A stretch of DNA of 11,541 nt from Comamonadaceae bacterium CG_4_10_14_3_um_filter_60_75 (GTDB taxonomy: Bacteria; Pseudomonadota; Gammaproteobacteria; Burkholderiales; Burkholderiaceae_C): positions 1 to 11,541 of the forward strand of contig PFKL01000010.1 in assembly GCA_002784245.1 (NCBI GenBank), given 5' to 3'. The notes under the pieces were generated by a model that saw nothing but the letters and a program-made list of their open reading frames with translations, did not search any database and was not told the DNA's origin. The translations under genes were made by a program, and so were the position numbers. Below, in pieces: positions 1-7,058 of the stretch (position 1 is its first letter; each line of letters starts with the position of its first letter).

Positions 1-3000
1 ATGCTGGCACTGGTGGTGCTGGGTTTGTTTTCGATGCAGCGCCTGCAAGTCGACCAGTTTCCCAACATCGATTTCCCGGTGGTGGTGATCAGCACCGATT
101 ACCCCGGCGCATCACCGGAAATTGTCGAAAGTGAAGTCACCAAAAAAATCGAGGAGGCGGTCAACTCGATTGCCGGCATCAACGCGCTAACGTCACGCTC
201 GTACGAGAGCCAGTCGGTGGTGATCATCGAATTTGGCCTGCACATGGACGGGCGCAAGGCCGCCGAAGACGTGCGCGAAAAAGTAGCTGCCATCCGCCCG
301 ACTCTGCGCACCGAGGTGAAAGAGCCGCGCGTGCTGCGTTTTGACCCGGCCAGCCGCGCCATCTGGTCGGTAGCGGTGTTGCCCGACAGCCGCGCTGGGG
401 CGAAGGCAATGAACCCGGTCGAGCTCACCAACTGGGCCGAACAGGTCTTCAAGAAGCGCCTGGAGAACGTGCGCGGCGTTGGCTCGGTCACGCTGGTGGG
501 CGGCAGCAAGCGCGAGATCAACCTGTACCTGAATCCGCAGGCGCTCGAAGCCTTTGGCATCACACCCGACCAAGTGGTGGCCGCGGTGCGCAGCGAGAAC
601 CAGGACTACCCGGCGGGCGCGATCCGCTCGTTGCAGCAAGACCGCGTGATCCAGCTCGCCGCCCGGGTGCAGCGCCCGGAAGACTTTGGCCGCATCATCG
701 TTGCTCGCAAAGGTGGCGCACCGGTGCGTGTCGACCAGGTGGCCACGGTCAACGACGGCGCGCAGGAAATCGACAGCCTGGCGCTTTACAACGGGCAACG
801 CACGCTGCTCTTGAGCGTGCAGAAGTCGCAGGACGAAAACACCATTGGCGTCGTTGACAACCTCAACAAGACGCTGGCGGAACTGCAAGACCAATTGCCG
901 CCGGGCGTCAAGCTGCAGCAGATCACCGACGGCTCGCGCCAGATCCGGGTGTCGGTGTCCAACGTGCGGCAGACGCTGTTTGAAGGCGCCCTGCTCACGG
1001 TGCTGATCGTCTTCTTGTTTTTGAACTCGTGGCGCTCCACCGTCATCACCGGGCTGACGCTGCCGATTGCGCTGATCAGCACGTTTTTCTTCATGAACCT
1101 GCTGGGTTTTACCGTCAACATGATCACTATGATGGCGCTGAGCCTGTGCGTCGGGCTGCTGATCGACGACGCCATTGTGGTGCGAGAAAACATCGTGCGC
1201 CACGTGCAGATGGGCAAAAGCGCGTTTGATGCGGCGATGGACGGCACGCGCGAAATCGGCCTGGCGGTGTTTGCCACCACGTTGTCCATCGTTGCGGTGT
1301 TTTTGCCGATCGGCTTCATGGGTGGCATCATTGGCAAGTTCTTCCATGAGTTTGGCCTGACCATTGTCGCGGCGGTTCTGGTGTCGATGTTCGTCAGCTT
1401 CACGCTCGACCCCATGCTGTCCTCCATCTGGCACGACCCCAGCATCGAGGCCCAGGGCAAACACCACAAGCCGGTCACCTGGTACGACAAGACCATTGGC
1501 CGCGTCACCGCCTTGTTTGACTACGGTACCGATGCGCTGGTCGACATCTACCAAAACATTTTGCGCTGGGCGCTGGTGCACAAACTGGCCACCGTGGGTT
1601 TGGCTTTGGTCATCTTTGCCAGCAGCGTCGTCATGGTTCCCCTGCTGGGCACCGAGTTCGTGCCGAAGTCCGATTTTTCGGAGACCAACCTTACCTTCAA
1701 CACGCCGGTGGGGTCGTCACTGGAGGTCACCGAACAGCGCGCCAAACAGGTCGAGGCAATCATCCGCTCATTCCCGGAGGTGAACTACACGCTGACCACG
1801 ATCAACACCGGCAACGCGCAGGGCAAGATTTACGCCAGTGTCTACATCCGGCTGGTCGACCGCCACCTGCGCCAACGCAATGTCGACGCCATGTCGGTGC
1901 TGCTGCGCCAACGCCTGCGTCAGGTACCGGGCATCACCGTCACCCATGTCGGTTTGCTGGACCCGGTGGGCGGGCAAAAGCAGATCGCCTTTTCCATCCA
2001 GGGTTCTGACCTGGGCGAGCTCACCCGACTCAATGCGCTGGCGCTGAACAAGATTCGCGACATCCCCGGCCTGGTCGACATTGACTCGACGCTCAAACCC
2101 GACAAGCCCACGCTCGACGTGCGCGTACGCCGCGACGTAGCGTCGGATCTGGGCCTGGGCGTGGCACAAATCGGCAGCGCGCTGCGCACGCTGGTCGCTG
2201 GCGTGACGGTGGGCAACTGGCGCGCCCCAGACGACCAGACCTACGACGTCAACGTACGCCTCGCACCCGCGGCGCGCAACCAGACTGAAGACCTTGGCCA
2301 GTTGCCGTTTGCGCTGGGTGCCACCGCCGACGGCAACGCGCGCATCGTGCGGCTGAACCAGGTGGCCGACATCGTCGAATCCACTGGCTCGAACCAAATC
2401 AACCGGCGTGACTTGGCACGTGAGGTGGCCATCACCGCCAACGTGTCCACACGCTCGGCTGGCGAGGTGTCGGCTGACATTCGCAAAGCGATGGACAGCA
2501 TCGCCATGCCGCCGGGATACGGCTACAAGTTCAGCGGCTCGGTCAAAGACATGGCCGAGGCTTTCGGTTACGCCCTGTCGGCGCTGGCCATGGCAGTGAT
2601 CTTCATCTACATGATTCTGGCCAGCCAGTTCAAGAGCTTTTTCCAGCCGCTGGCGCTGATGACCTCGCTGCCACTGACGCTCATTGGCGTGGTGCTGGCG
2701 CTGCTGATGTTCAACTCGACGCTATCGATTTTTTCTGTCATCGGCGTCGTGATGCTGATGGGCTTGGTCACCAAGAACGCCATTTTGCTGGTTGACTTTG
2801 CCATCCGCGCGCGCGCGCCCTCAACCGACGACAGCGGCAACCCCGTGCCTGGCCTGGCGCGCAACGACGCGCTGTTGATGGCCGCGCGGGTGCGGCTGCG
2901 GCCGATTCTGATGACCACGCTGGCGATGATTTTTGGCATGGTGCCGCTGGCGTTTGCGCTTTCTGAAGGGTCTGAAATGCGCGCCCCGATGGGCCAGGCG

Positions 3001-3129
3001 GTCATTGGCGGCGTCATCACCTCGTCGCTGCTGACGCTGGTGGTGGTACCCGTGGTGTACTGTTACATGGATGATCTGGCGCAATGGTTGCGCAGATTGT
3101 GGCGTCCTGCAGCAGCCCAGACAATGTAA
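1..3129 (+). CDS. RND-family efflux permease, 5' end cut by the window
   Basis: Inner-membrane proton/drug antiporter of the AcrB/MdtB (HAE-1) type, the pump of a tripartite efflux system; the substrate cannot be told from sequence. The visible 1042 residues begin inside the first membrane helix, so the ATG at position 1 is probably internal and roughly 15-20 residues (positively charged N-terminus plus start of TM1) are missing. Then come the first periplasmic porter half, TM2-TM6 (about residues 320-480), TM7 (about 529-547), the second periplasmic half, and TM8-TM12 (about 855-1020). The proton-relay residues are present: the Asp pair D389-D390 in TM4 (GLLIDDAIVV) and K925 in TM10 (GLVTKNAILL). 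The family proline/glycine motif PNIDFP lies near residue 21. Length and motifs indicate an active pump. An adaptor (membrane-fusion) gene would be expected just upstream, outside the window; a TolC-type channel lies two genes downstream. Family assignment is firm, specificity unknown. Confidence 0.95.
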   Translation: MLALVVLGLFSMQRLQVDQFPNIDFPVVVISTDYPGASPEIVESEVTKKIEEAVNSIAGINALTSRSYESQSVVIIEFGLHMDGRKAAEDVREKVAAIRPTLRTEVKEPRVLRFDPASRAIWSVAVLPDSRAGAKAMNPVELTNWAEQVFKKRLENVRGVGSVTLVGGSKREINLYLNPQALEAFGITPDQVVAAVRSENQDYPAGAIRSLQQDRVIQLAARVQRPEDFGRIIVARKGGAPVRVDQVATVNDGAQEIDSLALYNGQRTLLLSVQKSQDENTIGVVDNLNKTLAELQDQLPPGVKLQQITDGSRQIRVSVSNVRQTLFEGALLTVLIVFLFLNSWRSTVITGLTLPIALISTFFFMNLLGFTVNMITMMALSLCVGLLIDDAIVVRENIVRHVQMGKSAFDAAMDGTREIGLAVFATTLSIVAVFLPIGFMGGIIGKFFHEFGLTIVAAVLVSMFVSFTLDPMLSSIWHDPSIEAQGKHHKPVTWYDKTIGRVTALFDYGTDALVDIYQNILRWALVHKLATVGLALVIFASSVVMVPLLGTEFVPKSDFSETNLTFNTPVGSSLEVTEQRAKQVEAIIRSFPEVNYTLTTINTGNAQGKIYASVYIRLVDRHLRQRNVDAMSVLLRQRLRQVPGITVTHVGLLDPVGGQKQIAFSIQGSDLGELTRLNALALNKIRDIPGLVDIDSTLKPDKPTLDVRVRRDVASDLGLGVAQIGSALRTLVAGVTVGNWRAPDDQTYDVNVRLAPAARNQTEDLGQLPFALGATADGNARIVRLNQVADIVESTGSNQINRRDLAREVAITANVSTRSAGEVSADIRKAMDSIAMPPGYGYKFSGSVKDMAEAFGYALSALAMAVIFIYMILASQFKSFFQPLALMTSLPLTLIGVVLALLMFNSTLSIFSVIGVVMLMGLVTKNAILLVDFAIRARAPSTDDSGNPVPGLARNDALLMAARVRLRPILMTTLAMIFGMVPLAFALSEGSEMRAPMGQAVIGGVITSSLLTLVVVPVVYCYMDDLAQWLRRLWRPAAAQTM

Positions 3130-3142
3130 AAGCAGGGCTTTT
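3128..3142 (+). terminator. small hairpin at the RND stop codon, possible weak terminator
   Basis: AAAAGC (3128-3133) and GCTTTT (3137-3142) form a 6-bp stem with a 3-nt loop. The stem begins within the TAA stop codon of the RND gene and ends in four T only. The stem is short and mostly A-T, so this may be a weak terminator or chance. It does mark the border between the pump gene and the next transcription unit. Confidence 0.25.
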
Positions 3143-3156
3143 GACACCACGCCAGC

Positions 3157-3192
3157 TAAAATTGGAAAAGTCCGTTAACATACCCCCAGGAG
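3157..3192 (+). promoter_or_regulatory. candidate -10 box (TAAAAT) and ribosome binding site before the methyltransferase gene
   Basis: TAAAAT at 3157-3162 lies 37 nt upstream of the ATG at 3200, and AGGAG at 3188-3192 is a good Shine-Dalgarno site with a 7-nt spacer that fixes the start. A perfect TTGACA occurs at 3141-3146, but only 10 nt separate it from TAAAAT, too few for a normal sigma-70 pair. No better -35 is seen at 16-18 nt. The same CTAAAAT-plus-GG arrangement recurs before the aminotransferase gene, which supports its use as a -10. Confidence 0.4.
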
Positions 3193-3199
3193 TACTCAG

Positions 3200-3862
3200 A
3201 TGAATTTGCGCAACGTCGAACAAGCCCGCTTCAACATGATCGAACAACAGGTTCGCCCCTGGAATGTAGACGACAGCAGCGTGCTTGAACTGCTCGCCAG
3301 CGTCAAACGCGAAGACTTTGTGCCGCTGGCCCACAAGGCGCTGGCCTTTGCCGACCTGGAAATCCCGCTGCCTGGTGGCCAAGCCATGTTGACCCCGCGG
3401 CTGCAAGCACGCCTGATGCAGGATTTGGCCCTGCAACCCACCGACAAAGTGCTTGAAATTGGCACTGGCAGCGGCTACACCACCGCCTTGATGGCGCGTC
3501 AGGCGCAGCGCGTCCTGTCACTCGAAATCAATCCTGAAATTGCCACTCTGGCACGCGCCAACCTGCAAAAGGCCAACATCACCAACGTCGAAGTGCGCGT
3601 GGCTGATGGTGCCGCTGGCGCAGCTGCTGATGCCCCTTTTGACGCCATCCTGCTCGGCGGCTCGGTCACCGAAGTGCCGCAAGCGCTACTAGGCCAACTG
3701 AAAGAGGGTGGCCGTCTGATTGCCATCGTCGGCAACGAGCCGATCATGCACGCGATGCTGATCGAGCGCACCGGCCCGACGCACTATAAAACCACCGAAA
3801 AATGGGACAGTAACGCGCCACGTTTGCAAAACTTCCCGGAACCGTCGGCGTTCAGGTTTTAA
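3200..3862 (+). CDS. protein-L-isoaspartate O-methyltransferase-like protein (divergent)
   Basis: A 220-residue, apparently soluble, SAM-dependent methyltransferase of the PIMT (Pcm) family, which normally methylates L-isoaspartyl residues so that damaged proteins can be repaired. The family signature shows in RPWNV (19-23), REDFVP (37-42), the Gly-rich SAM motif I at 84-92 (VLEIGTGSG), the acidic residue after the next strand (LEIN), and a late GGRLIAIVG strand. The segment that in classical PIMTs reads GQTIS and carries the active-site Ser reads GQAMLTP here (60-66), so the usual Thr-Ile-Ser is absent. It is also close to the family's minimum length. It may therefore act on another substrate. 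AGGAG at 3188-3192 supports the start. The rhodanese gene follows after 3 nt, so the two are almost surely co-transcribed. The fold is certain; the isoaspartyl activity is doubtful. Confidence 0.85.
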   Translation: MNLRNVEQARFNMIEQQVRPWNVDDSSVLELLASVKREDFVPLAHKALAFADLEIPLPGGQAMLTPRLQARLMQDLALQPTDKVLEIGTGSGYTTALMARQAQRVLSLEINPEIATLARANLQKANITNVEVRVADGAAGAAADAPFDAILLGGSVTEVPQALLGQLKEGGRLIAIVGNEPIMHAMLIERTGPTHYKTTEKWDSNAPRLQNFPEPSAFRF

Positions 3863-3865
3863 GGC

Positions 3866-4210
3866 ATGATCACGCAAATCCGTCCGTCGCAACTGCCGCA
3901 ATGGCTCGCCTCGGTGCGCGGCCACGGCAAGCCCGTGGTGCTGGATGTGCGCGAACCCGTCGAGCTGCAAATGGCCAGCATCACGCCGACCGACGAATTT
4001 GAGCTCATCACCATACCCATGGGGGTGATCCCGCCCCGCCTGACCGAGTTAGACCCGTGCCAGCCCATTGCCTGCCTGTGCCACCACGGTGCACGCAGCA
4101 TGCAGGTGGCAGCATTTTTGAAAGCGCGTGGTTTTGAACATGTCGCCAACATTGCCGGCGGCATCAACGCCTGGGCCACTGAGGTGGACCCCAGCGTGCC
4201 GCGTTACTGA
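3866..4210 (+). CDS. single-domain rhodanese-like sulfurtransferase
   Basis: A 114-residue protein made of one rhodanese domain and nothing else, with no signal peptide, so cytoplasmic. Such proteins carry a persulfide on an active-site Cys and pass sulfur to acceptors. Visible features are LDVREPVE (26-33), the IPMG-IPPRL region (50-59), the active-site loop CHHGARS with catalytic Cys72, and the C-terminal GGINAWATEVDP (about 96-107) ending in PRY. The loop length fits a sulfurtransferase rather than a Cdc25-type phosphatase. The start lies 3 nt after the methyltransferase stop; CAGG at 3853-3856 inside the preceding gene gives a suitable ribosome site, which suggests translational coupling. 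The physiological acceptor is unknown, and nothing nearby is a sulfur-metabolism gene. Single-domain rhodaneses of this type have been seen beside similar methyltransferases in related bacteria, but I state this from recall only. Confidence 0.92.
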   Translation: MITQIRPSQLPQWLASVRGHGKPVVLDVREPVELQMASITPTDEFELITIPMGVIPPRLTELDPCQPIACLCHHGARSMQVAAFLKARGFEHVANIAGGINAWATEVDPSVPRY

Positions 4211-4232
4211 TTTTTTACTGCAAAGCGAAGCC

Positions 4233-5552
4233 ATGACCTATTTGCGTCTCCTCCCCTTACCGATGGCCCTGACGTTCGCGCTGGCGTTTCCAGCGCAAGC
4301 GCAAAGCCTGACCGAGCTGTACCAGGCGGCCAAGGCGTTTGACGCCAGCTACCAGTCGGCCAAAGCGCAGTTTGACGCAACACTGGCCAAAGGCGAGCAG
4401 GCGCGCGCCGGATTGTTTCCCAGCGCCAACCTGGCCTTGGGGGTCAACCGCACCAATATCACCAGCGACCAGGCCACCTTTGAGAAAAGTTATGGTAACC
4501 AGAACATCGCACTGAACGCATCCCAGCCGCTGTACCGCCCGGCCAACAGTGCCACCGCTGAGCAGGGCAAAAAGCAGGCCGAACTGGCGCAGGCGCAGTT
4601 GCAAGCGGCCGAGCAAGACCTGATCGTGCGGGTAAGCCAAGGCTACTTTGACGTGCTGGCCGCGCAAGACAACCTGAGCTTTGTCCGTGCCCAAAAATCC
4701 GCGGTCACCGAACAACTGGCTTCTGCCAAGCGCAATTTTGAAGTCGGCACCGCCACCATCACCGACACGCGGGAGGCACAAGCCCGCTTTGACCTGGTTT
4801 TGGCCCAAGAAATCGCTTCTGAGAACGACTTGCGCGTCAAAGGTCTGGCGCTGGACCAGCTGACCGGCAAGTCCGCCACGGCGCCGTGGCCCGTGGTGAC
4901 ACCGCTGGCGCTGCCGGTGGTGGAGCCAGCCGACGTGGCCAACTGGGTCACCCAGTCAGAAGAAACGCACCCCACAGTGCGCCAGGCCAAGCTGGGGCTG
5001 GAGGTTGCGCAACTGGAAACCCAAAAAGCCCAGGCGGGCAACAAACCCACGCTGGACTTGACGGGCAGCTACAACATCACCCAGAACAACGGCTCTGTCA
5101 ACACCAACATTGACTACCGCACCAACGTGGCGTCGCTGGGGCTGAGCTTCAACCTGCCCCTGTTTGCCGGCTACGCCATCCAGAATCGCATCAAGGAAAC
5201 GTTGGCACTTGAAGAAAAATCCCGCTCCGACCTGGACGCCGCCCGCCGTGGCGTAGCGCAGGCCACCCGTGCTGCGTTTTATGGCGTGCATTCTGCCCAG
5301 GGCCAAGTCAAGGCACTGGAAGCCGCCGAGGCGTCCAGCCAGAGCGCGGTGGACGCCAACAAACTCGGCTACCAGGTGGGCGTGCGCATCAACATCGACG
5401 TGCTCAACGCCCAAAGCCAGTTGTTTGACACCAAGGCCAAACTGGCCAAAGCGCGCTACGACGTGCTGGTGGGTGGTCTGAAACTGCGCCAAGCCAACGG
5501 CACGCTCAAAGAAGACGATCTGAACGCTGTCAATGCGCTGCTGGTGAAGTAG
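4233..5552 (+). CDS. tolC: TolC-family outer-membrane efflux channel
   Basis: A 439-residue outer-membrane channel of the TolC/OEP family (type I secretion and RND efflux). It starts with a signal peptide: a short Arg-containing n-region, a hydrophobic stretch at 6-19, and a predicted signal peptidase I cut after AQA (21-23). The mature part opens with SLTELYQAAKAFDASYQSA, the usual beginning of TolC helix H1, and contains two structural repeats of long Ala/Gln/Lys-rich helices alternating with short strands. The second repeat ends with the conserved LDVLNAQ-like helix (here NIDVLNAQSQLFDTKAKLAKARYD). The length is normal for the family. An in-frame ATG lies upstream at 4128 but inside the rhodanese gene; the 4233 start is chosen because it puts the signal peptide at the N-terminus. 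The ribosome site is weak (GCGAAG). It follows the rhodanese gene after 22 nt and is probably in its operon. The natural partner is the RND pump upstream, though TolC-type channels often serve several pumps. Confidence 0.93.
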   Translation: MTYLRLLPLPMALTFALAFPAQAQSLTELYQAAKAFDASYQSAKAQFDATLAKGEQARAGLFPSANLALGVNRTNITSDQATFEKSYGNQNIALNASQPLYRPANSATAEQGKKQAELAQAQLQAAEQDLIVRVSQGYFDVLAAQDNLSFVRAQKSAVTEQLASAKRNFEVGTATITDTREAQARFDLVLAQEIASENDLRVKGLALDQLTGKSATAPWPVVTPLALPVVEPADVANWVTQSEETHPTVRQAKLGLEVAQLETQKAQAGNKPTLDLTGSYNITQNNGSVNTNIDYRTNVASLGLSFNLPLFAGYAIQNRIKETLALEEKSRSDLDAARRGVAQATRAAFYGVHSAQGQVKALEAAEASSQSAVDANKLGYQVGVRINIDVLNAQSQLFDTKAKLAKARYDVLVGGLKLRQANGTLKEDDLNAVNALLVK

Positions 5553-5637
5553 CCTCTGCGCTGCACCTGGCGCAACGCGTTTTCAAACCATGTGCTACGA
5601 CTCGCAAGCCGTAGCCGCCCAACGATTCTGAAATATC

Positions 5638-5662
5638 TCCCTTTCGCCCAAGGGAAAACCCT
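5638..5662. other. overlapping short hairpins in the tolC-aminotransferase gap
   Basis: In the 160-bp gap, TCCCTT (5638-5643) can pair with AAGGGA (5650-5655) across a 6-nt loop, while AGGG (5651-5654) can instead pair with CCCT (5659-5662) across AAAA. The two stems exclude each other. There is no T-run, so this is not a standard terminator. It lies just upstream of the candidate -10 and may be chance or a regulator site. No gene is seen in the rest of the gap. Confidence 0.2.
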
Positions 5663-5673
5663 GCGTTGTTCAC

Positions 5674-5679
5674 TAAAAT
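5674..5679 (+). promoter_or_regulatory. candidate -10 box (TAAAAT) for the aminotransferase gene
   Basis: TAAAAT lies 33 nt before the preferred start at 5713. The context CTAAAATCGG closely matches CTAAAATTGG before the methyltransferase gene. No recognisable -35 is found at 16-18 nt (AGGGAA region). The transcript start would fall near 5686, leaving a leader of about 27 nt. Confidence 0.35.
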
Positions 5680-5712
5680 CGGGCCACCGTTCAACTTCAC
5701 AGGATGCACTTC

Positions 5713-6909
5713 ATGTCTCTCTTTTCCGCTGTCGAAATGGCCCCGCGCGACCCGATTCTGGGTCTGAACGAGCAATACAACGCCGACACCAATCCCAACA
5801 AGGTCAACCTCGGCGTGGGCGTGTACTTTGACGACAACGGCAAGTTGCCGCTGCTGCAATGCGTGCTGGCCGCAGAGAAGTCCATGATGGATGTTCCCAA
5901 GCCGCACGGCTACCTGCCCATTGACGGCATTGCCGTCTATGACGCCGCCGTCAAGGCGCTGGTGTTTGGTGCCGACAGCGAGCCTGTCAAGGGCGGACGC
6001 ATCGCCACCATCCAGGCGCTGGGCGGCACCGGTGGCTTGAAAGTGGGCGCAGACTTTTTGAAGCGTCTCAACCCCGCCGCCAAGGTGCTGATTTCTGACC
6101 CCAGCTGGGAAAACCACCGCGCGCTGTTTACCAATGCTGGCTTCACGGTGGAAAGCTACCGCTACTACGACGCTCAAACGCGCGACCTCAACTTTGCCGG
6201 CATGCTGGCCGACCTGAACGCCGCCACCGCAGGCACCATCGTCGTGCTGCACGCCTGCTGCCATAACCCCACCGGCTACGACATTACCGCCGCGCAGTGG
6301 GACGAAGTGATTGCTGCCGTCAAGGCGCGTGGCCTGGTGCCGTTCCTGGACATGGCTTACCAGGGCTTTGGCCACGGCATCACCGAAGACGGTGCGGTCA
6401 TCGGCAAGTTCGTCGCCTCGGGTATGGACTTCTTTGTCGCCACCTCGTTCAGCAAGAGCTTCAGCCTGTACGGCGAGCGCGTTGGCGCCCTGAGCGTGCT
6501 GTGCGCCACCAAAGACGACGCGGCGCGGGTGCTGAGCCAGCTCAAGATCGTGATCCGCACCAACTACAGCAATCCGCCCACGCACGGCGGCGCGATTGTG
6601 GCTGCGGTGCTGGGCAACCCCGAACTGCGTGCCCTGTGGGAAAAAGAGCTGGGCGAAATGCGCGTGCGCATCAAGGCCATGCGCCAGAAGCTGGTCGACG
6701 GCCTGAAAGCCGCCGGTGTCAAGCAAGACATGAGTTTCATCACCCGCCAGATCGGCATGTTCAGCTATTCGGGCCTGTCCAAAGACCAGATGGTGCGCCT
6801 GCGCAATGAGTTTGGCGTTTACGGCACCGACACCGGTCGCATGTGCGTGGCCGCACTCAACAGCAAGAACGTCGACTATGTTTGCGCCAGCATTGCCAAA
6901 GTGATCTGA
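5713..6909 (+). CDS. aspartate/aromatic amino acid aminotransferase (fold-type I, class Ib-like AspC/TyrB)
   Basis: A 398-residue cytoplasmic PLP enzyme that moves an amino group between aspartate or aromatic amino acids and 2-oxoglutarate. The family marks are near-complete: KVNLGVGVYFDDNGK near the N-terminus, the SDPSWENHRALF strand, HACCHNPTG, the PLP-binding Lys248 in TSFSKSFSLYGERVG, Arg256 (phosphate contact), Arg282 in IRTNYSNPP (side-chain carboxylate, equivalent to Arg292 in pig enzyme numbering), and Arg376 in TGRMCVAAL (alpha-carboxylate, equivalent to Arg386). AspC and TyrB cannot be separated by these residues, so no symbol is given. The start at 5713 (MSLFSAVEMAPRDP) is preferred over the in-frame ATG at 5704, because AGGA at 5701-5704 then has an 8-nt spacer, and overlaps the upstream ATG. 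It has its own promoter-like box and a terminator, so is probably monocistronic. Confidence 0.95.
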   Translation: MSLFSAVEMAPRDPILGLNEQYNADTNPNKVNLGVGVYFDDNGKLPLLQCVLAAEKSMMDVPKPHGYLPIDGIAVYDAAVKALVFGADSEPVKGGRIATIQALGGTGGLKVGADFLKRLNPAAKVLISDPSWENHRALFTNAGFTVESYRYYDAQTRDLNFAGMLADLNAATAGTIVVLHACCHNPTGYDITAAQWDEVIAAVKARGLVPFLDMAYQGFGHGITEDGAVIGKFVASGMDFFVATSFSKSFSLYGERVGALSVLCATKDDAARVLSQLKIVIRTNYSNPPTHGGAIVAAVLGNPELRALWEKELGEMRVRIKAMRQKLVDGLKAAGVKQDMSFITRQIGMFSYSGLSKDQMVRLRNEFGVYGTDTGRMCVAALNSKNVDYVCASIAKVI

Positions 6910-6926
6910 ACGCCGTTTTTTAGACG

Positions 6927-6975
6927 AAATAGCTACCTAGCGCTTGTTTTACGGGCGCAGGCAGCTATTTTTTTT
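6927..6975 (+). terminator. palindromic intergenic repeat acting as rho-independent terminator
   Basis: AAATAGCT (6927-6934) pairs with AGCTATTT (6963-6970), followed inward, after one A-C mismatch, by CCT/AGG (6936-6938 with 6959-6961). A bulged A then leads to GCGC/GCGC (6940-6943 with 6955-6958), topped by two possible G-U pairs and a 7-nt GTTTTAC loop. The right arm runs straight into eight T (6968-6975). It starts 18 nt after the aminotransferase stop, so it is well placed as that gene's terminator. The sequence (AAATAGCTACC, TAGCGCTTG, then GCAGCTATTTTT) resembles an interspersed intergenic palindrome I recall from Comamonadaceae genomes. The repeat nature is recall, since only one copy lies in this window; the hairpin and T-run are direct observations. 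Confidence 0.75.
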
Positions 6976-7015
6976 GTAGTGAATTCCTGAGCTGCCCAGC
7001 AGGCATTACCAAAGC

Positions 7016-7051
7016 TGTTATATTGCACCGCAACATTTTTACAAAAAGAGG
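7016..7051 (+). promoter_or_regulatory. phaZ promoter: extended -10 overlapping a TTGC-N3-GCAA palindrome, plus ribosome site
   Basis: TGT followed by TATATT (7016-7024) fits an extended -10 (TGn plus hexamer); no clear -35 is seen, as is common for extended -10 promoters. TTGC-ACC-GCAA (7023-7033) is a perfect 4+4 inverted repeat with further matching flanks (AT at 7020-7021 with AT at 7035-7036). It sits over the end of the -10 and the expected transcript start near 7031, where a bound repressor would block transcription. AGAGG at 7047-7051 is a strong ribosome site 7 nt before the ATG at 7059. Confidence 0.4.
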
Positions 7052-7058
7052 TAAGTCC

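Noticed and set aside
193..1581. Long open frame on the - strand opposite the RND gene (462 codons)
   Set aside because: It is a shadow of strong third-position GC bias: the product is Arg/His/Gln-rich with no recognisable domain, and the + strand frame is a clear RND pump.
3141..3162. TTGACA and TAAAAT as a standard sigma-70 promoter
   Set aside because: The two hexamers are only 10 nt apart, against the usual 16-18, so they cannot work as a normal pair; only the TAAAAT is kept as a candidate.
4128..4232. Upstream in-frame ATG that would add 35 residues to the TolC protein
   Set aside because: It lies within the rhodanese gene and would place the signal peptide internally; the start at 4233 gives a normal N-terminal signal peptide.
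5556..5574. TGCGC...GCGCA inverted repeat just after the tolC stop as a terminator
   Set aside because: The stem is only 5 bp, and no T-run follows; it is likely chance in GC-rich DNA.
5530..6726. Long - strand open frame opposite the aminotransferase gene (398 codons)
   Set aside because: Low-complexity His/Val/Gln-rich translation with no family features; the + strand encodes a complete PLP enzyme with all active-site residues.
7023..7058. TTG start giving a 12-residue longer PhaZ
   Set aside because: It overlaps the promoter/operator region and lacks a ribosome site, whereas the ATG at 7059 has AGAGG at the right distance and matches the family N-terminus.
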